Notes: generated by a model not told the origin, from the sequence alone. Shown: positions 1-9,225, counted from the stretch's first letter. The stretch: DNA of 64,000 bases from Bifidobacterium anseris (GCF_002860345.1 NZ_NMYC01000001.1:682001-746000), one strand, 5' to 3'. Made by a program: numbers and translations.

Positions 1-599
1 TTGCAGCCGGGCCCCGCAATGCGCCGCGTCCCCCTTCTTACGGGCAGCGCGTCCTGCACGTCCTCCGCCTGCCGCATCTCGCTTACGGGCAGCACATCCT
101 GCGCCCCTCCCGCGTCGTGCATCTCGCTTACGGGCAGCACGTCGTCCGCAGCGACGCCGCTGATGACGTCGCGCTGGCGCAGGTACCGCCCGTTGGCGTC
201 CTTGCCCAGAATGAGCTCGGGCATTCCGTAGGTCCAGTGTTCGTAGAACGCGCCGCCGTAGTAATCGTCCCATGCCTGCTGCATCTCCAGACGATGGTCG
301 GCGCCCAGATCGACGACGGTCGCCGACTCGTCGAGCTGCGCGGCGAGCGCACCCGATGCCCCGTGCGGCAACGCCAGAATGATGACGTCGTGTCCGTTGA
401 GCGCCTCGGCCGTCGTATCGACGATGGTCAGGTCGGCCAGCTGAGGGATATGCGGCTGATAGGCGCCGAGCTTCTCACCGACCGACGAATGACCGGCGAC
501 GGTCGTCACTTCGAAATTCGGATGGGTCGCGAGAATGCGCAGCGCCTCCCCACCCGCGTAACCGGTCGCACCCGCGACCGCGACGGTGTACTTCGTCAT
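1..599 (-). CDS. argC: N-acetyl-gamma-glutamyl-phosphate reductase, 3' end outside window
   Basis: This enzyme performs the NADPH-dependent reduction of N-acetylglutamyl phosphate to the semialdehyde in arginine biosynthesis, in the cytoplasm. The 199 visible codons begin MTKYTVAVAGATGYAGGE, with the Rossmann glycine motif GATGYAG at residues 10-16. HWTYGMPEL follows near residue 130, and the reading frame reaches GPGCN, the motif holding the catalytic Cys, right at the window edge. The ATG at 599 has a GGAAAGGAAGG ribosome site upstream. The odd part is residues about 145-190, just before the catalytic motif: three copies of (D)xLPVSEM-like peptide encoded by three GCTGCCCGTAAG repeats, where I would expect the chain to run straight into a short R-R-I-A-G-P-G-C stretch. 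The gene lies downstream of pheST, as in other bifidobacteria, and its leader carries a probable ArgR site. Confidence 0.93.
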   Translation of the reverse strand, partial: MTKYTVAVAGATGYAGGEALRILATHPNFEVTTVAGHSSVGEKLGAYQPHIPQLADLTIVDTTAEALNGHDVIILALPHGASGALAAQLDESATVVDLGADHRLEMQQAWDDYYGGAFYEHWTYGMPELILGKDANGRYLRQRDVISGVAADDVLPVSEMHDAGGAQDVLPVSEMRQAEDVQDALPVRRGTRRIAGPGC

Positions 600-1436
600 T
601 CCCGTTGCCTTCCTTTCCGACCCCGTCGGGGCCGTGCCGTCAGTGTTCGCCGTTGGTCGCCAATCCTCCGCCGCGCGTCCACACATCCGCGACCCTTACG
701 GGTGGCATCCCATCGTCTCGGCATCCGGCGGCCAATTCCCTTACGGGTAGCATTCCGATTCCGCGAACCGCGACGCGCGCGTGCATATGCGCATGTGCAT
801 CGGCGACTTCCGCGACGTGGCCGTGACACCCCGAACGGGCCGTCATGCCTTACCGGCTGCAGTCGACCCTTCCGCCGGCGCCATGCGCGCGAAGTACACA
901 AAACAGCCTGATCCGAGGATTCCGCGTTCGCGCACATGCCGCCGGTAACGGTCGACGACAGGAGCCGCCATCAGAGCATCCGATGCGACCAACTTTTTGG
1001 TTATACAGATGACGATACACTTTATGCAGTACATTGCATAATTATGCATTCATGATCGCGAGAAAGTGCCGCGCTCCCCTGTGCTTGCGCGTGCGTACGC
1101 CACCCATAAGCGCAGCCGATCGATGAAACGACGAAGAAGACGCCCAAACGACGAAGAAGACGCCCATCGCCTTGATACGACTACCCGTAAGCATGACCAT
1201 AGCGCACGTCTACTCAACACGACTACCCGTAAGCATGACGACACACATCGATTCATCACGACCACCCGTAAATACGACCACCCTAAACACGACCACCCAT
1301 AAAAACACGACCACCCATAATCACGACCGCACATCCGCCAATCCGCGTGCCGACGCCGACGTTTCCGCGGCGCACGCCGCCGCGATCCACGAGATCACGC
1401 CGCCGCAATCCGCACTACCGCGCAGCCGCACTTCGA
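600..1436. repeat. argC leader region with both arms of the dispersed repeat
   Basis: This 837-bp space between argC and the DUF559 gene has no supportable gene. Forward copies (CTTACGGGTGGC, CTTACGGGTAGC) lie at about 697 and 744. Reverse copies (CTACCCGTAAG, CCACCCGTAA, CCACCCATAA) lie at about 1188-1322, several within a GAC-motif-CATGAC context. The direction switch falls on the AT-rich promoter/ArgR zone at about 990-1050. Confidence 0.7.
1000..1048 (-). promoter_or_regulatory. Probable argC promoter with ArgR operator
   Basis: A perfect 14-bp palindrome, TGCATAATTATGCA (1035-1048), fits the general ARG-box pattern TGNATWWWWATNCA. A degenerate second half-site ending TTATGCA lies at about 1013-1026. 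On the minus strand TATAAC (1000-1005) could serve as the -10 element. This would give argC a long leader of about 400 nt that contains the repeats. The match to the ARG-box pattern is visible; ArgR binding is inferred from the gene controlled. Confidence 0.55.
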
Positions 1437-2489
1437 CTACGCCACGCAGTCCCAGCCGGGAAGGGGCGCGCGCAATGCCTGGTCGGCGATCGCCTCGAGC
1501 GGGATCACGTCGTCGGTCATATAGCGCACGCCGGTGCGCTCCTCGAGCGCGTATGCGACGCGTCTGGCCATCCATGCGCGTGCATCGGGCGTCGCCATGT
1601 CGACGCGCGTCACCTGCACGTACCGCCATCCGGAGCATTCGATCTTCGCGCGGCGTATGCGATCGCGCTCCAGCTGGTTGAGATGATGCGCGCCGTCGTA
1701 CTCGCAGATGACACCGGCCTCGACGAACACCAGGTCGCCGCGCACGACGGTGCCGTCGTCCAGCATGATCGACAGGTTGGCGACGGGCTCCGGCAGTCCA
1801 CGTTTCCTGAGTTCCAGCGACAGCCGCGCCTCCTGCGGCGACTCCATGTTCGCGCGCAGCAGAGCGATCGCGCGACGCGCCTTCTTCACGCCGCGCGGCG
1901 CACGTTTGCGACCGAGGGCGTGCAGCTTGCCGAGTCGTTCCATCCGCGTAACGAACACGTCAAAATCCTCGATTGTGACGCGCTTGTGCACGACGTTGCG
2001 CATGAGCAGGCAGTCGCCGAGCGTCACAAGTTCCTCCAGCGACAGGAAACGGGCGAGCATGAACCACGCGCATACGACGCTCACGCAGCGCACGCCGGGC
2101 ATCGGCTCGACGATCTGCAACGGGATGTTCATGTGATAGTACCGCGCGCCGCGCAGTCGGGTGCGCGTGTTGCGGCGTGTCGCGAGGACACACAAGTCGT
2201 CGCCGCCGACCGTCTCCCCGTACTTGGGCAGCGTGCGCGGCAGCGGCACACCTTGCAATCGCAGCGCGGTGAACCCGCCGAACAGCAGGTCATGGCTGAC
2301 TCTCGCGCGTGCGTCCATGCATCGCGCGATCTCCTGCGCCTGCAGTTCGATGAGCTGCAGATGCATCGGCAGCAGATTCGGCGCGCTGCCCTCGCGGAGC
2401 CTGCGCTCGTACTCGTCTTCATCGCCGACCGTTTCGTAGGCGGCAGCATCCATTCGCGTTTCCATGTGACGACGGTACGGACGCGTCAT
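1437..2489 (-). CDS. DUF559 / Vsr-like endonuclease-domain protein
   Basis: A 350-aa protein of the type common in bifidobacteria. The C-terminal half carries a PD-(D/E)XK-like core: an early Glu (SPQEARL), then LPEPVANLSIM, then the Asp of VRGDLVF, then CEYDGAHH, then RDRIRRAKIECSGW and an R-V-D after the last strand. This order matches DUF559/very-short-patch-repair-like nuclease folds. The N-terminal part resembles the AbiEi-like helix-turn-helix region of such proteins only loosely. Its biological role is unknown. ATG 2489 is taken as the start; internal ATGs at about 2465 and 2453 are possible. No good Shine-Dalgarno site is visible, although TAGACA lies 6 nt before ATG 2489 and may mark a weak leaderless promoter. 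Confidence 0.75.
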   Translation of the reverse strand: MTRPYRRHMETRMDAAAYETVGDEDEYERRLREGSAPNLLPMHLQLIELQAQEIARCMDARARVSHDLLFGGFTALRLQGVPLPRTLPKYGETVGGDDLCVLATRRNTRTRLRGARYYHMNIPLQIVEPMPGVRCVSVVCAWFMLARFLSLEELVTLGDCLLMRNVVHKRVTIEDFDVFVTRMERLGKLHALGRKRAPRGVKKARRAIALLRANMESPQEARLSLELRKRGLPEPVANLSIMLDDGTVVRGDLVFVEAGVICEYDGAHHLNQLERDRIRRAKIECSGWRYVQVTRVDMATPDARAWMARRVAYALEERTGVRYMTDDVIPLEAIADQALRAPLPGWDCVA

Positions 2490-2850
2490 GAGCCGTGTCT
2501 ACCCCGGCGGGGGTATGTGACCGGATGGGTGTGTCGACGGCGTGTCGCCGGCGTGTTGCCGGCGTGTCGTTGTGGATAACTTCCTGAGGACCATGTTTTC
2601 CCGTGCGATTGGCGCCATTTCCCCTGTTCGCCTTCCGCGATGCCGTCCGTTGTGACGTCGTCTGGGGCACTGTCGTCTACGACGATGTCGTCGATCTCCC
2701 GATTCTCCACCCGCTTACCGGCAGCTCCCCCTCGTGCATCCTTCCCCATGCACAATGCTTACCGGCAGCAGCACACGCGCTCGCCCACGTCACCCCTCGA
2801 CGACGACGTCATGCTACGGGTGGCACTGCGACGCCGTCGTCGGACTCGAT
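2490..2850. repeat. Spacer with 11-bp tandem repeat and dispersed repeat copies
   Basis: The sequence shows about 3.6 tandem copies of an 11-bp unit GTGTCGCCGGC at 2531-2570. These are followed by three forward copies of the dispersed repeat (CTTACCGGCAGC near 2714 and 2758, CTACGGGTGGC near 2814). No gene is supported here. Confidence 0.6.
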
Positions 2851-3867
2851 TCACATCCCCATCGCAGACGTCACGCCGTTACCGGATGCACCGCCCGTAG
2901 ACGACGGCGAAGGCGTCGGCGTGGACGTCGCGGAAGAAGTCGGCGTCGGCGTGGGCGTGGAGCCGTCCGTACCACCCGTAGTGCCGTTGAGTCCCAGCAT
3001 GTGCAGCATGTCGTTGAGGACGTCCTGGGTGGAAACGCCGTTGATCATCATCCAGATCATCGCAATCGAATAGATGACGTTGATGATGACGGCCGCCAGC
3101 GCGAAGCCGAAGCCCTTCATGCGCATCAGCTTCGTGCGGTACATCCCGAAAGCGCCGAGCAGCGCGGGCAGGAACGGTACGGGCAGCAGCAGCGACAGCG
3201 CGAACGCGACGATCGAGCTGACGTCCCAACGCCCGTAGTACACGTTCTGGTTGGGGTCGTCGAGGTCGATGCCCTGCACATAGCGGGGCAGTTTCCCGCG
3301 ATTGTCGGCATTGTAGTTGCGGCGATCGCCGAATGGCGCGTTCGGGTCAGCGTTCTGTCCGGTTCCGGGCGCGGCGGGCCACTGCCCGTAGCCCGCTGCC
3401 GGCGGCATGCTCATCGGATTCGGCTGACGCTGGACCGCACGGCGCTGCTCGATGCGGATCTCCTCGTCGCGGGCCTCGCGCTCGACCTGTTCGTGCGTCT
3501 CTCCGCCTTCCGGACGTCCGAAGAGATACGGGTCGTAATCCGGCGGGAACTGGTTGTCCATCGCGCCGTACGCCAGAGCGTTCGGCTGTCCCTCGACCGG
3601 CATGTCGGTCTCCAAGATGGCCTGCGACACTTCCGATTCCGGAATGTTCGCAGCGTTTTTGTCTTTTGAGTCGGCTGGCGCATCAGCGGTCGTCGACGAC
3701 GCGCCGGCGGACGCAGTTGGCGCGTCGGACTGCGTGGGCAGCGCGTTCGATCCTTCTGTTTCAGGACGGCTCGTCGATTCGGACGCATCCGAGCACGATG
3801 CGGTCGGCACGGCGTTCGCATCGTGCTCGGATGCGTCCTGCGGCTTGTTCTGTTCCGGTTCGCTCAT
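2851..3867 (-). CDS. DUF4190-like membrane protein with long acidic N-terminus
   Basis: A 338-aa protein. Residues 1-200 are hydrophilic and rich in Ser, Asp, Glu and Pro, with no recognised domain. Around residues 205-275 there are two membrane segments with the arrangement seen in DUF4190-type proteins: SSIVAFALSLLLPVPFLPALLG, a short basic turn, then FALAAVIINVIYSIAMIW. The tail, from about residue 295, is a Thr/Pro/Ser low-complexity extracytoplasmic or linker segment (TPTPTPTSS). ATG 3867 follows GGTAAGGACATGAG, which contains an acceptable ribosome site. The function is unknown. The gene lies between pheT and the DUF559 gene, all on the minus strand but separated by large repeat-filled spacers, so it is probably transcribed on its own. 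Confidence 0.7.
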   Translation of the reverse strand: MSEPEQNKPQDASEHDANAVPTASCSDASESTSRPETEGSNALPTQSDAPTASAGASSTTADAPADSKDKNAANIPESEVSQAILETDMPVEGQPNALAYGAMDNQFPPDYDPYLFGRPEGGETHEQVEREARDEEIRIEQRRAVQRQPNPMSMPPAAGYGQWPAAPGTGQNADPNAPFGDRRNYNADNRGKLPRYVQGIDLDDPNQNVYYGRWDVSSIVAFALSLLLPVPFLPALLGAFGMYRTKLMRMKGFGFALAAVIINVIYSIAMIWMMINGVSTQDVLNDMLHMLGLNGTTGGTDGSTPTPTPTSSATSTPTPSPSSTGGASGNGVTSAMGM

Positions 3868-4528
3868 CTCATGTCCTTACCGGTCGTCGGTCACGACGTC
3901 CATTCTTGCGTTGTCCTGACATATACATCTATGCCATCTATGATGTCGCGCAACCAGCCGCCTGCTACGGGTGGTTGCGCTCGCCCGCGGCCACCGATCC
4001 GTCGTCGCGTACGGCCGCCTCCCGTAGCGCAGATCCCGGCGGCGACGTCGACCCAGTCTTACGGGCGGCACTCGTTTCACAATCGGGGTGCCGCCTGTCG
4101 CGGACGATCATCATCGTCGGCATTCGTGTCTTGACCGGCGTGGGCGGACGACCGTCGCACGACTGACGTTCATCGATACACACGCTACCAGTAAGAGAAA
4201 ACGCCCGCATAACTTGCTGCCCGTAAGCGCAATCCCCGACCATCGGGCGCCCCTGGGGCAACCGCCTGTAAACACCGACGCCGCGTACGGGCGATGCATA
4301 TACGATCCCTTGACGACTACTTCGCAACGCCATCCCGTAAGCGCATGCCGCCGCCCGTAAGAGTTACGACTGCGGGAGGCAGCCGCCCGTACGGACTCCG
4401 CTTACGGGCAGCAACCACCCGTAAGCAGACACCCATAATCGACTACCCGTAAGCAACCCGCCGCCCGTAATAACAGCAGCCGCCCGTAAGCTCATCGAAC
4501 CTCAAGGGACGACGATAACGACGACGGC
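3868..4528. repeat. Intergenic dispersed-repeat cluster (fwd then rev)
   Basis: Left part: forward copies at about 3965 (CTACGGGTGG) and 4059 (CTTACGGGCGGC). Right part, 4190-4492: about eleven copies mostly reversed, such as GCTGCCCGTAAG, GCCGCCCGTAAG and GACTACCCGTAAG. Two forward copies (4283, 4398) interrupt the reverse arm. Nothing coding is supported. Confidence 0.75.
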
Positions 4529-4572
4529 GGGGGATGACGTGCGACACGTCGCCGTGTCGCACGTCATCCCCC
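4529..4572 (-). terminator. 20-bp hairpin after pheT
   Basis: Perfect 20-bp inverted repeat (GGGGGATGACG... arms 4529-4548 and 4553-4572) with a TCGC loop, 10 bp beyond the pheT stop codon. There is no clear U-run on the minus strand, so it may act as a mRNA-stabilising hairpin or a non-canonical terminator. Confidence 0.6.
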
Positions 4573-4582
4573 GCCGCGGCGG

Positions 4583-7189
4583 TCACGCGCGCAACTGCGC
4601 GCCGAGCGTCGCCGCGCGCTCGACGATCCTCGCGCGGATCGCCTCGCTGTCCTCGCTGGTGAGCGTGCGGTCGGGCGCGCGGAAGGTCACTGCATACGCG
4701 AGCGACTTCTTGCCTTCGCCGAGCTGGTCGCCTTCGTAGACGTCGAACAGTTCGATCGATTCGAGTACGTCGCCGGCGGCCTGTCGGATCGCCTCTTCGA
4801 GCTCATGCGCGGTCAGCGCGTCCGGCATCGTGAACGCGAGGTCCTGCTTGACCGGCGGGAACGTCGAGATCGGCTTGGCCTGCACCGGCTTGTCGCTCAA
4901 TGTCGCGAACAGCGCGGTCAGATCGATCTCGAAGGCGGCCGTGTGATGCGGGAAGCCGAGTTCGTCGTCGACCTTCGGATGCAGCTCGCCGACGAATCCG
5001 ACCGTCTCGCCTGCCGCGACGATGCGCGCGGCGCGTCCCGGATGCCACTGAGCGGGCACGTCCTCGGCCTTCGGCTGATCGAGCACGATGTCGGCGCCGA
5101 GGCGCTTCGTGACGCGGCGCGCCACCTCGACGGCGTCGCTCCAGTCGACGACGCGCCTGTCGCCGAGCCATCCGTCGTCCTCGGCAAGCCCGGTCATGAT
5201 CGCGGCCACGTGCAGCGGCTGTTCGGGCAGACCCGCGTCGAGCGCGGCGAGCTGTTCGTCGGTCGGCTTGACGGCGCCGGGCAGCGCGGGAATCGCCGGC
5301 GCGTTCGGATCGGCGAGGTAGACGTGGCCGATCTCGTAGCAGCTGACGTTCTCGATGCCGCGGCGCAGGTTGCGGCGCACCGTCTGCGCGAGCGTGAGCA
5401 GCAGCTCGCGGCGCAGGAACGGACGGTCGTCGGCGAGGGGGTTGACGATCTGCACGCTCACCGGCTCGACCTGCTCGGCGTCGATCATGAACGCCTTATA
5501 GTCGGCGGGACCGACGAAGGGGTAGCTGAGCGTCTCGACGAGGCCGTATTCGGCGAGCTCGTTCGCGACCTCGCGCTTGCGTCGCTGGTCGGAGGTCAGT
5601 CCCACATGGCCTTCGACGGGCGCGTGCGGCACGCGCGTCGGGATGCGGTCGTAGCCGTAGATGCGCGCGATCTCCTCGACGAGGTCGCACGCCTCGTTGA
5701 GGTCGGGACGCCACGACGGCGGCGTCACCGTGAACTCGCCGTTGCCGCCGCCGCCGACAACGCAGCCAATGTCGGTGAGGATGCCGTTGATCTCGTTGAG
5801 GTCGAGGTCGAGACCGGCCACGCGCTTCGCTTCGCTCGCCTTGAAGACGATCGGCGTGCGTCGCGGCGTCGTGTCGACGTCCTGCGGCGTCAGCGACGGC
5901 GTCGCCTCACCGTACTTCTCCAGCAGCTCGGCGGCCATCTGCGCGGCCGCCGGCTGCAGCTTGTCGTCGACGCCGCGTTCGAAACGTCGCGACGCCTCAG
6001 AGGGGATCTTGTGGCGGCGCGCCGAACGCGCGATCGTGATCGGGTCGAAGTGCGCGGCCTCGAGCAGGATGTTCGTCGTCTGGTCGGTCACCTCGCCGTA
6101 CATGCCACCCATGACGCCGGCGATGCCAAGGATACGCGAACCCTGCTGCCCGTTGGGCGAATCGGTGATGAGCAGATCCTCGGGATCGAGGTCGTGTTCC
6201 TTGCCGTCGAGCGTCGTGAGCTTCTCGCCCGCCTTCGCGCGGCGCACGACGATCGGGCCTTCGATCTTGTCGAGGTCGTAGGCGTGCATCGGCTGTCCGA
6301 GATCGAGCATGACGTAGTTCGTGACGTCCACCGGCAGCGACAGCGAGCGCATGCCGGCGCGCGTGAGCCTGCGGCGCATCCAGTTCGGCGTCGCGCTGCC
6401 CGGCTGGTAGCCGCGCACGGTGCGTGCGTAGTAGCGGTCGCAGCCGACGACGCCGTGGATCGGGTTGTCGTCGTCGATGATGACGTCGATGTCGCGCGTC
6501 GTGTCACCGGTGTCCTCGACGTGCGGGACGCGTTCGTCGAGCGCGGCGACCGGATCGGTGAACTTCGCGCCGGTCGAGTTGTGGAATTCGCGTGCGATGC
6601 CGCGGTAGGAGAACGCGTAGCCGCGGTCGGGCGTCACGTTGATCTCGAGGATCGGCTCGTCGAGGTGCAGCAGGTGCATCGCGTCGTCGCCCGGTTTGAG
6701 CGCGTCGTATTCCTCGGGCGTGAAGCCGTAGTCGCGCAGCAGGATGATGCCGTCGTGGCTGTCGCCGAGCCCGAGTTCGCGCTCCGACGCGCACATGCCG
6801 TCGGAGATGTGTCCGTAGGTCTTGCGCGGCTCGATCTTGAAATCGCCAGGCAGCACGGCGCCGGGCAGCGTGACGACGACCTTCTCGCCCGCCTTCATGT
6901 TGGGCGCGCCGCATACGATGCCGCGCGGCACCTTGTTGCCGTTCTCGTCGACGTCGTTGTATTCGTCGCCGACGTCGACGTGGCACCAGTTGATCGTCTT
7001 GCCGTTCTTCTGCGGCTCGGGAGTCGCGTCGACGACGTAGCCGACGACGATCGGCCCAGTCAGCTGCGAGGTGTGGATCTCCTCCTCCTCGAGTCCGACG
7101 CGCACGAGGTCCTTCGCGAGCTGCTCGTAGGTCAGTCCCTGAGGGACCTCGACGTCGTCGCGCAGCCAGTCAATATCTACCATTGGCAT
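4583..7189 (-). CDS. pheT: Phenylalanine-tRNA ligase beta subunit
   Basis: An 868-aa beta chain of the (alpha-beta)2 synthetase that charges tRNA-Phe. Domain order is as expected. An EMAP/OB-like tRNA-binding domain covers about residues 40-150. A B3/B4 region is near 215-400, including DVTNYVMLDLGQPMHAYD. B5 is near 410-500, with IPSEASRRFERGVD. The catalytic-like core follows, with EEIARIYGYDRIPTRVP and later FLRRELLLTLAQT. The C-terminal ferredoxin-fold anticodon-binding domain spans about 775-868 (FPPVKQDLAFT). ATG 7189 is 6 nt after the pheS stop, and the GGGGGAG at the end of pheS serves as its ribosome site, so the two are co-transcribed and probably coupled. Length is normal. No copy of the dispersed repeat was noticed in it. 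Confidence 0.98.
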   Translation of the reverse strand: MPMVDIDWLRDDVEVPQGLTYEQLAKDLVRVGLEEEEIHTSQLTGPIVVGYVVDATPEPQKNGKTINWCHVDVGDEYNDVDENGNKVPRGIVCGAPNMKAGEKVVVTLPGAVLPGDFKIEPRKTYGHISDGMCASERELGLGDSHDGIILLRDYGFTPEEYDALKPGDDAMHLLHLDEPILEINVTPDRGYAFSYRGIAREFHNSTGAKFTDPVAALDERVPHVEDTGDTTRDIDVIIDDDNPIHGVVGCDRYYARTVRGYQPGSATPNWMRRRLTRAGMRSLSLPVDVTNYVMLDLGQPMHAYDLDKIEGPIVVRRAKAGEKLTTLDGKEHDLDPEDLLITDSPNGQQGSRILGIAGVMGGMYGEVTDQTTNILLEAAHFDPITIARSARRHKIPSEASRRFERGVDDKLQPAAAQMAAELLEKYGEATPSLTPQDVDTTPRRTPIVFKASEAKRVAGLDLDLNEINGILTDIGCVVGGGGNGEFTVTPPSWRPDLNEACDLVEEIARIYGYDRIPTRVPHAPVEGHVGLTSDQRRKREVANELAEYGLVETLSYPFVGPADYKAFMIDAEQVEPVSVQIVNPLADDRPFLRRELLLTLAQTVRRNLRRGIENVSCYEIGHVYLADPNAPAIPALPGAVKPTDEQLAALDAGLPEQPLHVAAIMTGLAEDDGWLGDRRVVDWSDAVEVARRVTKRLGADIVLDQPKAEDVPAQWHPGRAARIVAAGETVGFVGELHPKVDDELGFPHHTAAFEIDLTALFATLSDKPVQAKPISTFPPVKQDLAFTMPDALTAHELEEAIRQAAGDVLESIELFDVYEGDQLGEGKKSLAYAVTFRAPDRTLTSEDSEAIRARIVERAATLGAQLRA

Positions 7190-7195
7190 TGGGTA

Positions 7196-8263
7196 TCACT
7201 CCCCCATCACAAACTGTTCGCTGAAACGCACGTCACCTTCGACGAGGTCGTGCATGTCGTTGATGTCGTGGCGCAGCAGCAGCGTGCGCTCCACGCCGAC
7301 GCCGAACGCGAAGCCGGTGTAGTCGTCCGGGTCGATGCCGGCCGAGCGCAGCACGTTCGGGTTGACCATGCCGCAGCCGCCCCATTCGATCCAGCCGGGG
7401 CCGCCCTTCTTGTCGGGGAACCACAGGTCGATCTCGGCGCTCGGCTCGGTGAACGGGAAGTAGCTCGGGCGCAGGCGGCTCTTCGCCTCGGGGCCGAACA
7501 TCGCGACGGCGAGCTTGTCGAGCACGCCTTTGAGGTCGGCCATCGTCAGGTCCTTGTCGACGGCGAGCGCCTCGACCTGGTGGAAGACCGGCGTGTGCGT
7601 CGCGTCGAGCTCGTCGGTGCGGAATACGCGTCCCGGGCAGGCGATGTACAGCGGCACGCCGTGGTTGATCAGGCCGCGCACCTGATCGGAGGAGGTCTGC
7701 GTGCGCAGGACCATGTTCGAGCCGACGAAGCCGGCGGCGTCCTTCGCCTGGTTGCCTTTGACGTAGAAGGTGTCCTGCATCTGGCGCGCCGGATGGTCGG
7801 GACCGAAGTTGAGCGCGTCGAAGTCGAACCATTCGGTCTCGACCTCGGGGCCATCGGAGATCTGCCAGCCCATGCCGACGAAGAAGTCCTCGATGTCCTC
7901 CATGAGCTTGGGCAGCGGATGGCGCGCACCGAGCGGGCGGCGCCTTACGGGCAGCGTCATGTCAATCGTTTCGGAGGCGAGTTCGGCGGCCTCCTCGGCG
8001 GCCTTGACCTCGGCCTCCTTCGTGCCGTACGCGCGCCCGAAGTCGGCGCGCAGCTTGCCCATGAGCTTGCCCGCCTCCTTCTTCTGATCCTTGTCGAGCG
8101 AGCCGATCGCCTTGCTGGCGAGCGTCATCGCCGACTGCGCGCCGGCGTACTTGCCGCGGATGGCCTTGAGTTCCTCCATGCTGGAGGCTTGTTCGATTGC
8201 GGCGATGCCTTCGGCGACGGCTTGCTGCACCGCATCGGCATCGAATTGCGTGTTCCCTGCCAC
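7196..8263 (-). CDS. pheS: Phenylalanine-tRNA ligase alpha subunit
   Basis: A 355-aa catalytic subunit of class II PheRS. An N-terminal coiled coil covers about residues 1-90. Motif 2/3 landmarks follow: FYVKGNQAKDAAG, RTQTSSDQVRG, FRTDELDATHTPVFHQVEALAVDK, RPSYFPFTEPSAEID and GGCGMVNPNVL, ending with GFAFGVGVERTLLLRH. GTG 8263 follows GAAAGG. The usual motif LPGRRRPLGARHPL reads LPVRRRPLGARHPL here (about residues 103-116), because the codons there are exactly the dispersed repeat GCTGCCCGTAAG. The gene is second in the operon after the methyltransferase, with a 65-nt gap. Confidence 0.98.
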   Translation of the reverse strand: MAGNTQFDADAVQQAVAEGIAAIEQASSMEELKAIRGKYAGAQSAMTLASKAIGSLDKDQKKEAGKLMGKLRADFGRAYGTKEAEVKAAEEAAELASETIDMTLPVRRRPLGARHPLPKLMEDIEDFFVGMGWQISDGPEVETEWFDFDALNFGPDHPARQMQDTFYVKGNQAKDAAGFVGSNMVLRTQTSSDQVRGLINHGVPLYIACPGRVFRTDELDATHTPVFHQVEALAVDKDLTMADLKGVLDKLAVAMFGPEAKSRLRPSYFPFTEPSAEIDLWFPDKKGGPGWIEWGGCGMVNPNVLRSAGIDPDDYTGFAFGVGVERTLLLRHDINDMHDLVEGDVRFSEQFVMGE

Positions 8264-8328
8264 GAGTTACCTTTCATCAACAGGCGTCTTCTGGCGCGAA
8301 ATCGCGTCATTCCAACGTTTTATCGACT

Positions 8329-9198
8329 TCACATTCTTTCAATACGACTCGACATAGCCAACGTCATCAGCATGACCGCCGCGCTCGTGCCGAGATTGAG
8401 CGATTCCGCTTTGCCGTAGATCGGGATCGAGCATACGACGTCGGCGCGCGACAGCAGCGCGTCGTCGAGGCCGCGCGCCTCGTTGCCGAAGAGCACCGCC
8501 TTCGCGCCGTCGAGCGCATCCCCCTGCCGCACGAGGTCCGGAAGGCTTACGGGCGGCATCTGTTCCGTCCCGTACACGTCGGCGGCGATGACGCTCGCCT
8601 TACGGGCCGCGCACATATCGAAGAAGGCGTCCTCGTCCATGCGCAGCACCGGCAGATGGAAGAGCGATCCCGTCGTCGCGCGGATGACCTTCGGATTGAA
8701 CACGTCGACGCAATCGCCGACGAGGACGACGGCGTCGCAGCCGGCGGCGTCGGCGCTGCGGATGACGGTGCCCGCGTTGCCGGGGTCGCGCACCTGCCAG
8801 AACGCGGCGATGAACGGGCGCGGCGTTTCGGGTATCGTCGACAGCCGTTCGCGGCATCGTTCGAGGTCTCCGACCGCGAACACGCCCTGCGCGTCCCGGC
8901 TCACATGGTCGATGACGTTACGGGTCGCTTTGTGCACGTAGACGCCTTCGCCCATCGCGAGTCCGGCGAGCGACGCGACGGTCGCGTTCGCGAAGGCCGC
9001 GTCGGGGGCGTCGCCGTCGGCGGCGACATACAGGTCGCGCACGACGTCGGGCTGCCAGGTGAGCGCCTCCCGCACCGCCTGCGGCCCTTCGATGATGAAC
9101 CGTCCGCTTCGTTCCCTATGCTTACGGGATGCAAGCTCGACGAGCCTGCGCACGCGTTCTGACTTCGTGTTCGTGATTACATGGTTGTCGATCGGCAT
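8329..9198 (-). CDS. TrmH/SpoU-family rRNA 2'-O-methyltransferase
   Basis: A 289-aa SAM-dependent RNA ribose methyltransferase, probably acting on 23S rRNA. The N-terminal substrate-binding region has SGRFIIEGPQAVREAL. The SPOUT domain carries the three family motifs: NAGTVIRSADAAG, then FNPKVIRATTGSLFHLPV, then the SAM-binding VLFGNEARGLDD followed by IPIYGKAESLNLGTSAAVML at the end. ATG 9198 is preferred because GGGTGGCGGGT precedes it; a GTG at 9207 is also in frame. It is first in the operon with pheS and pheT, as in other bifidobacteria. The coding strand contains GCCGCCCGTAAG (giving MPPVSLP) and two looser copies of the dispersed repeat. Confidence 0.92.
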   Translation of the reverse strand: MPIDNHVITNTKSERVRRLVELASRKHRERSGRFIIEGPQAVREALTWQPDVVRDLYVAADGDAPDAAFANATVASLAGLAMGEGVYVHKATRNVIDHVSRDAQGVFAVGDLERCRERLSTIPETPRPFIAAFWQVRDPGNAGTVIRSADAAGCDAVVLVGDCVDVFNPKVIRATTGSLFHLPVLRMDEDAFFDMCAARKASVIAADVYGTEQMPPVSLPDLVRQGDALDGAKAVLFGNEARGLDDALLSRADVVCSIPIYGKAESLNLGTSAAVMLMTLAMSSRIERM

Positions 9199-9225
9199 AC
9201 CCGCCACCCTACCGCGATACCCAGT

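Noticed and set aside
4805-8419. 1204-codon open frame on the plus strand opposite pheT and pheS
   Set aside because: It is a high-GC antisense shadow of two unmistakable conserved genes; the translation is Arg/Val/Asp-rich and shows no motif.
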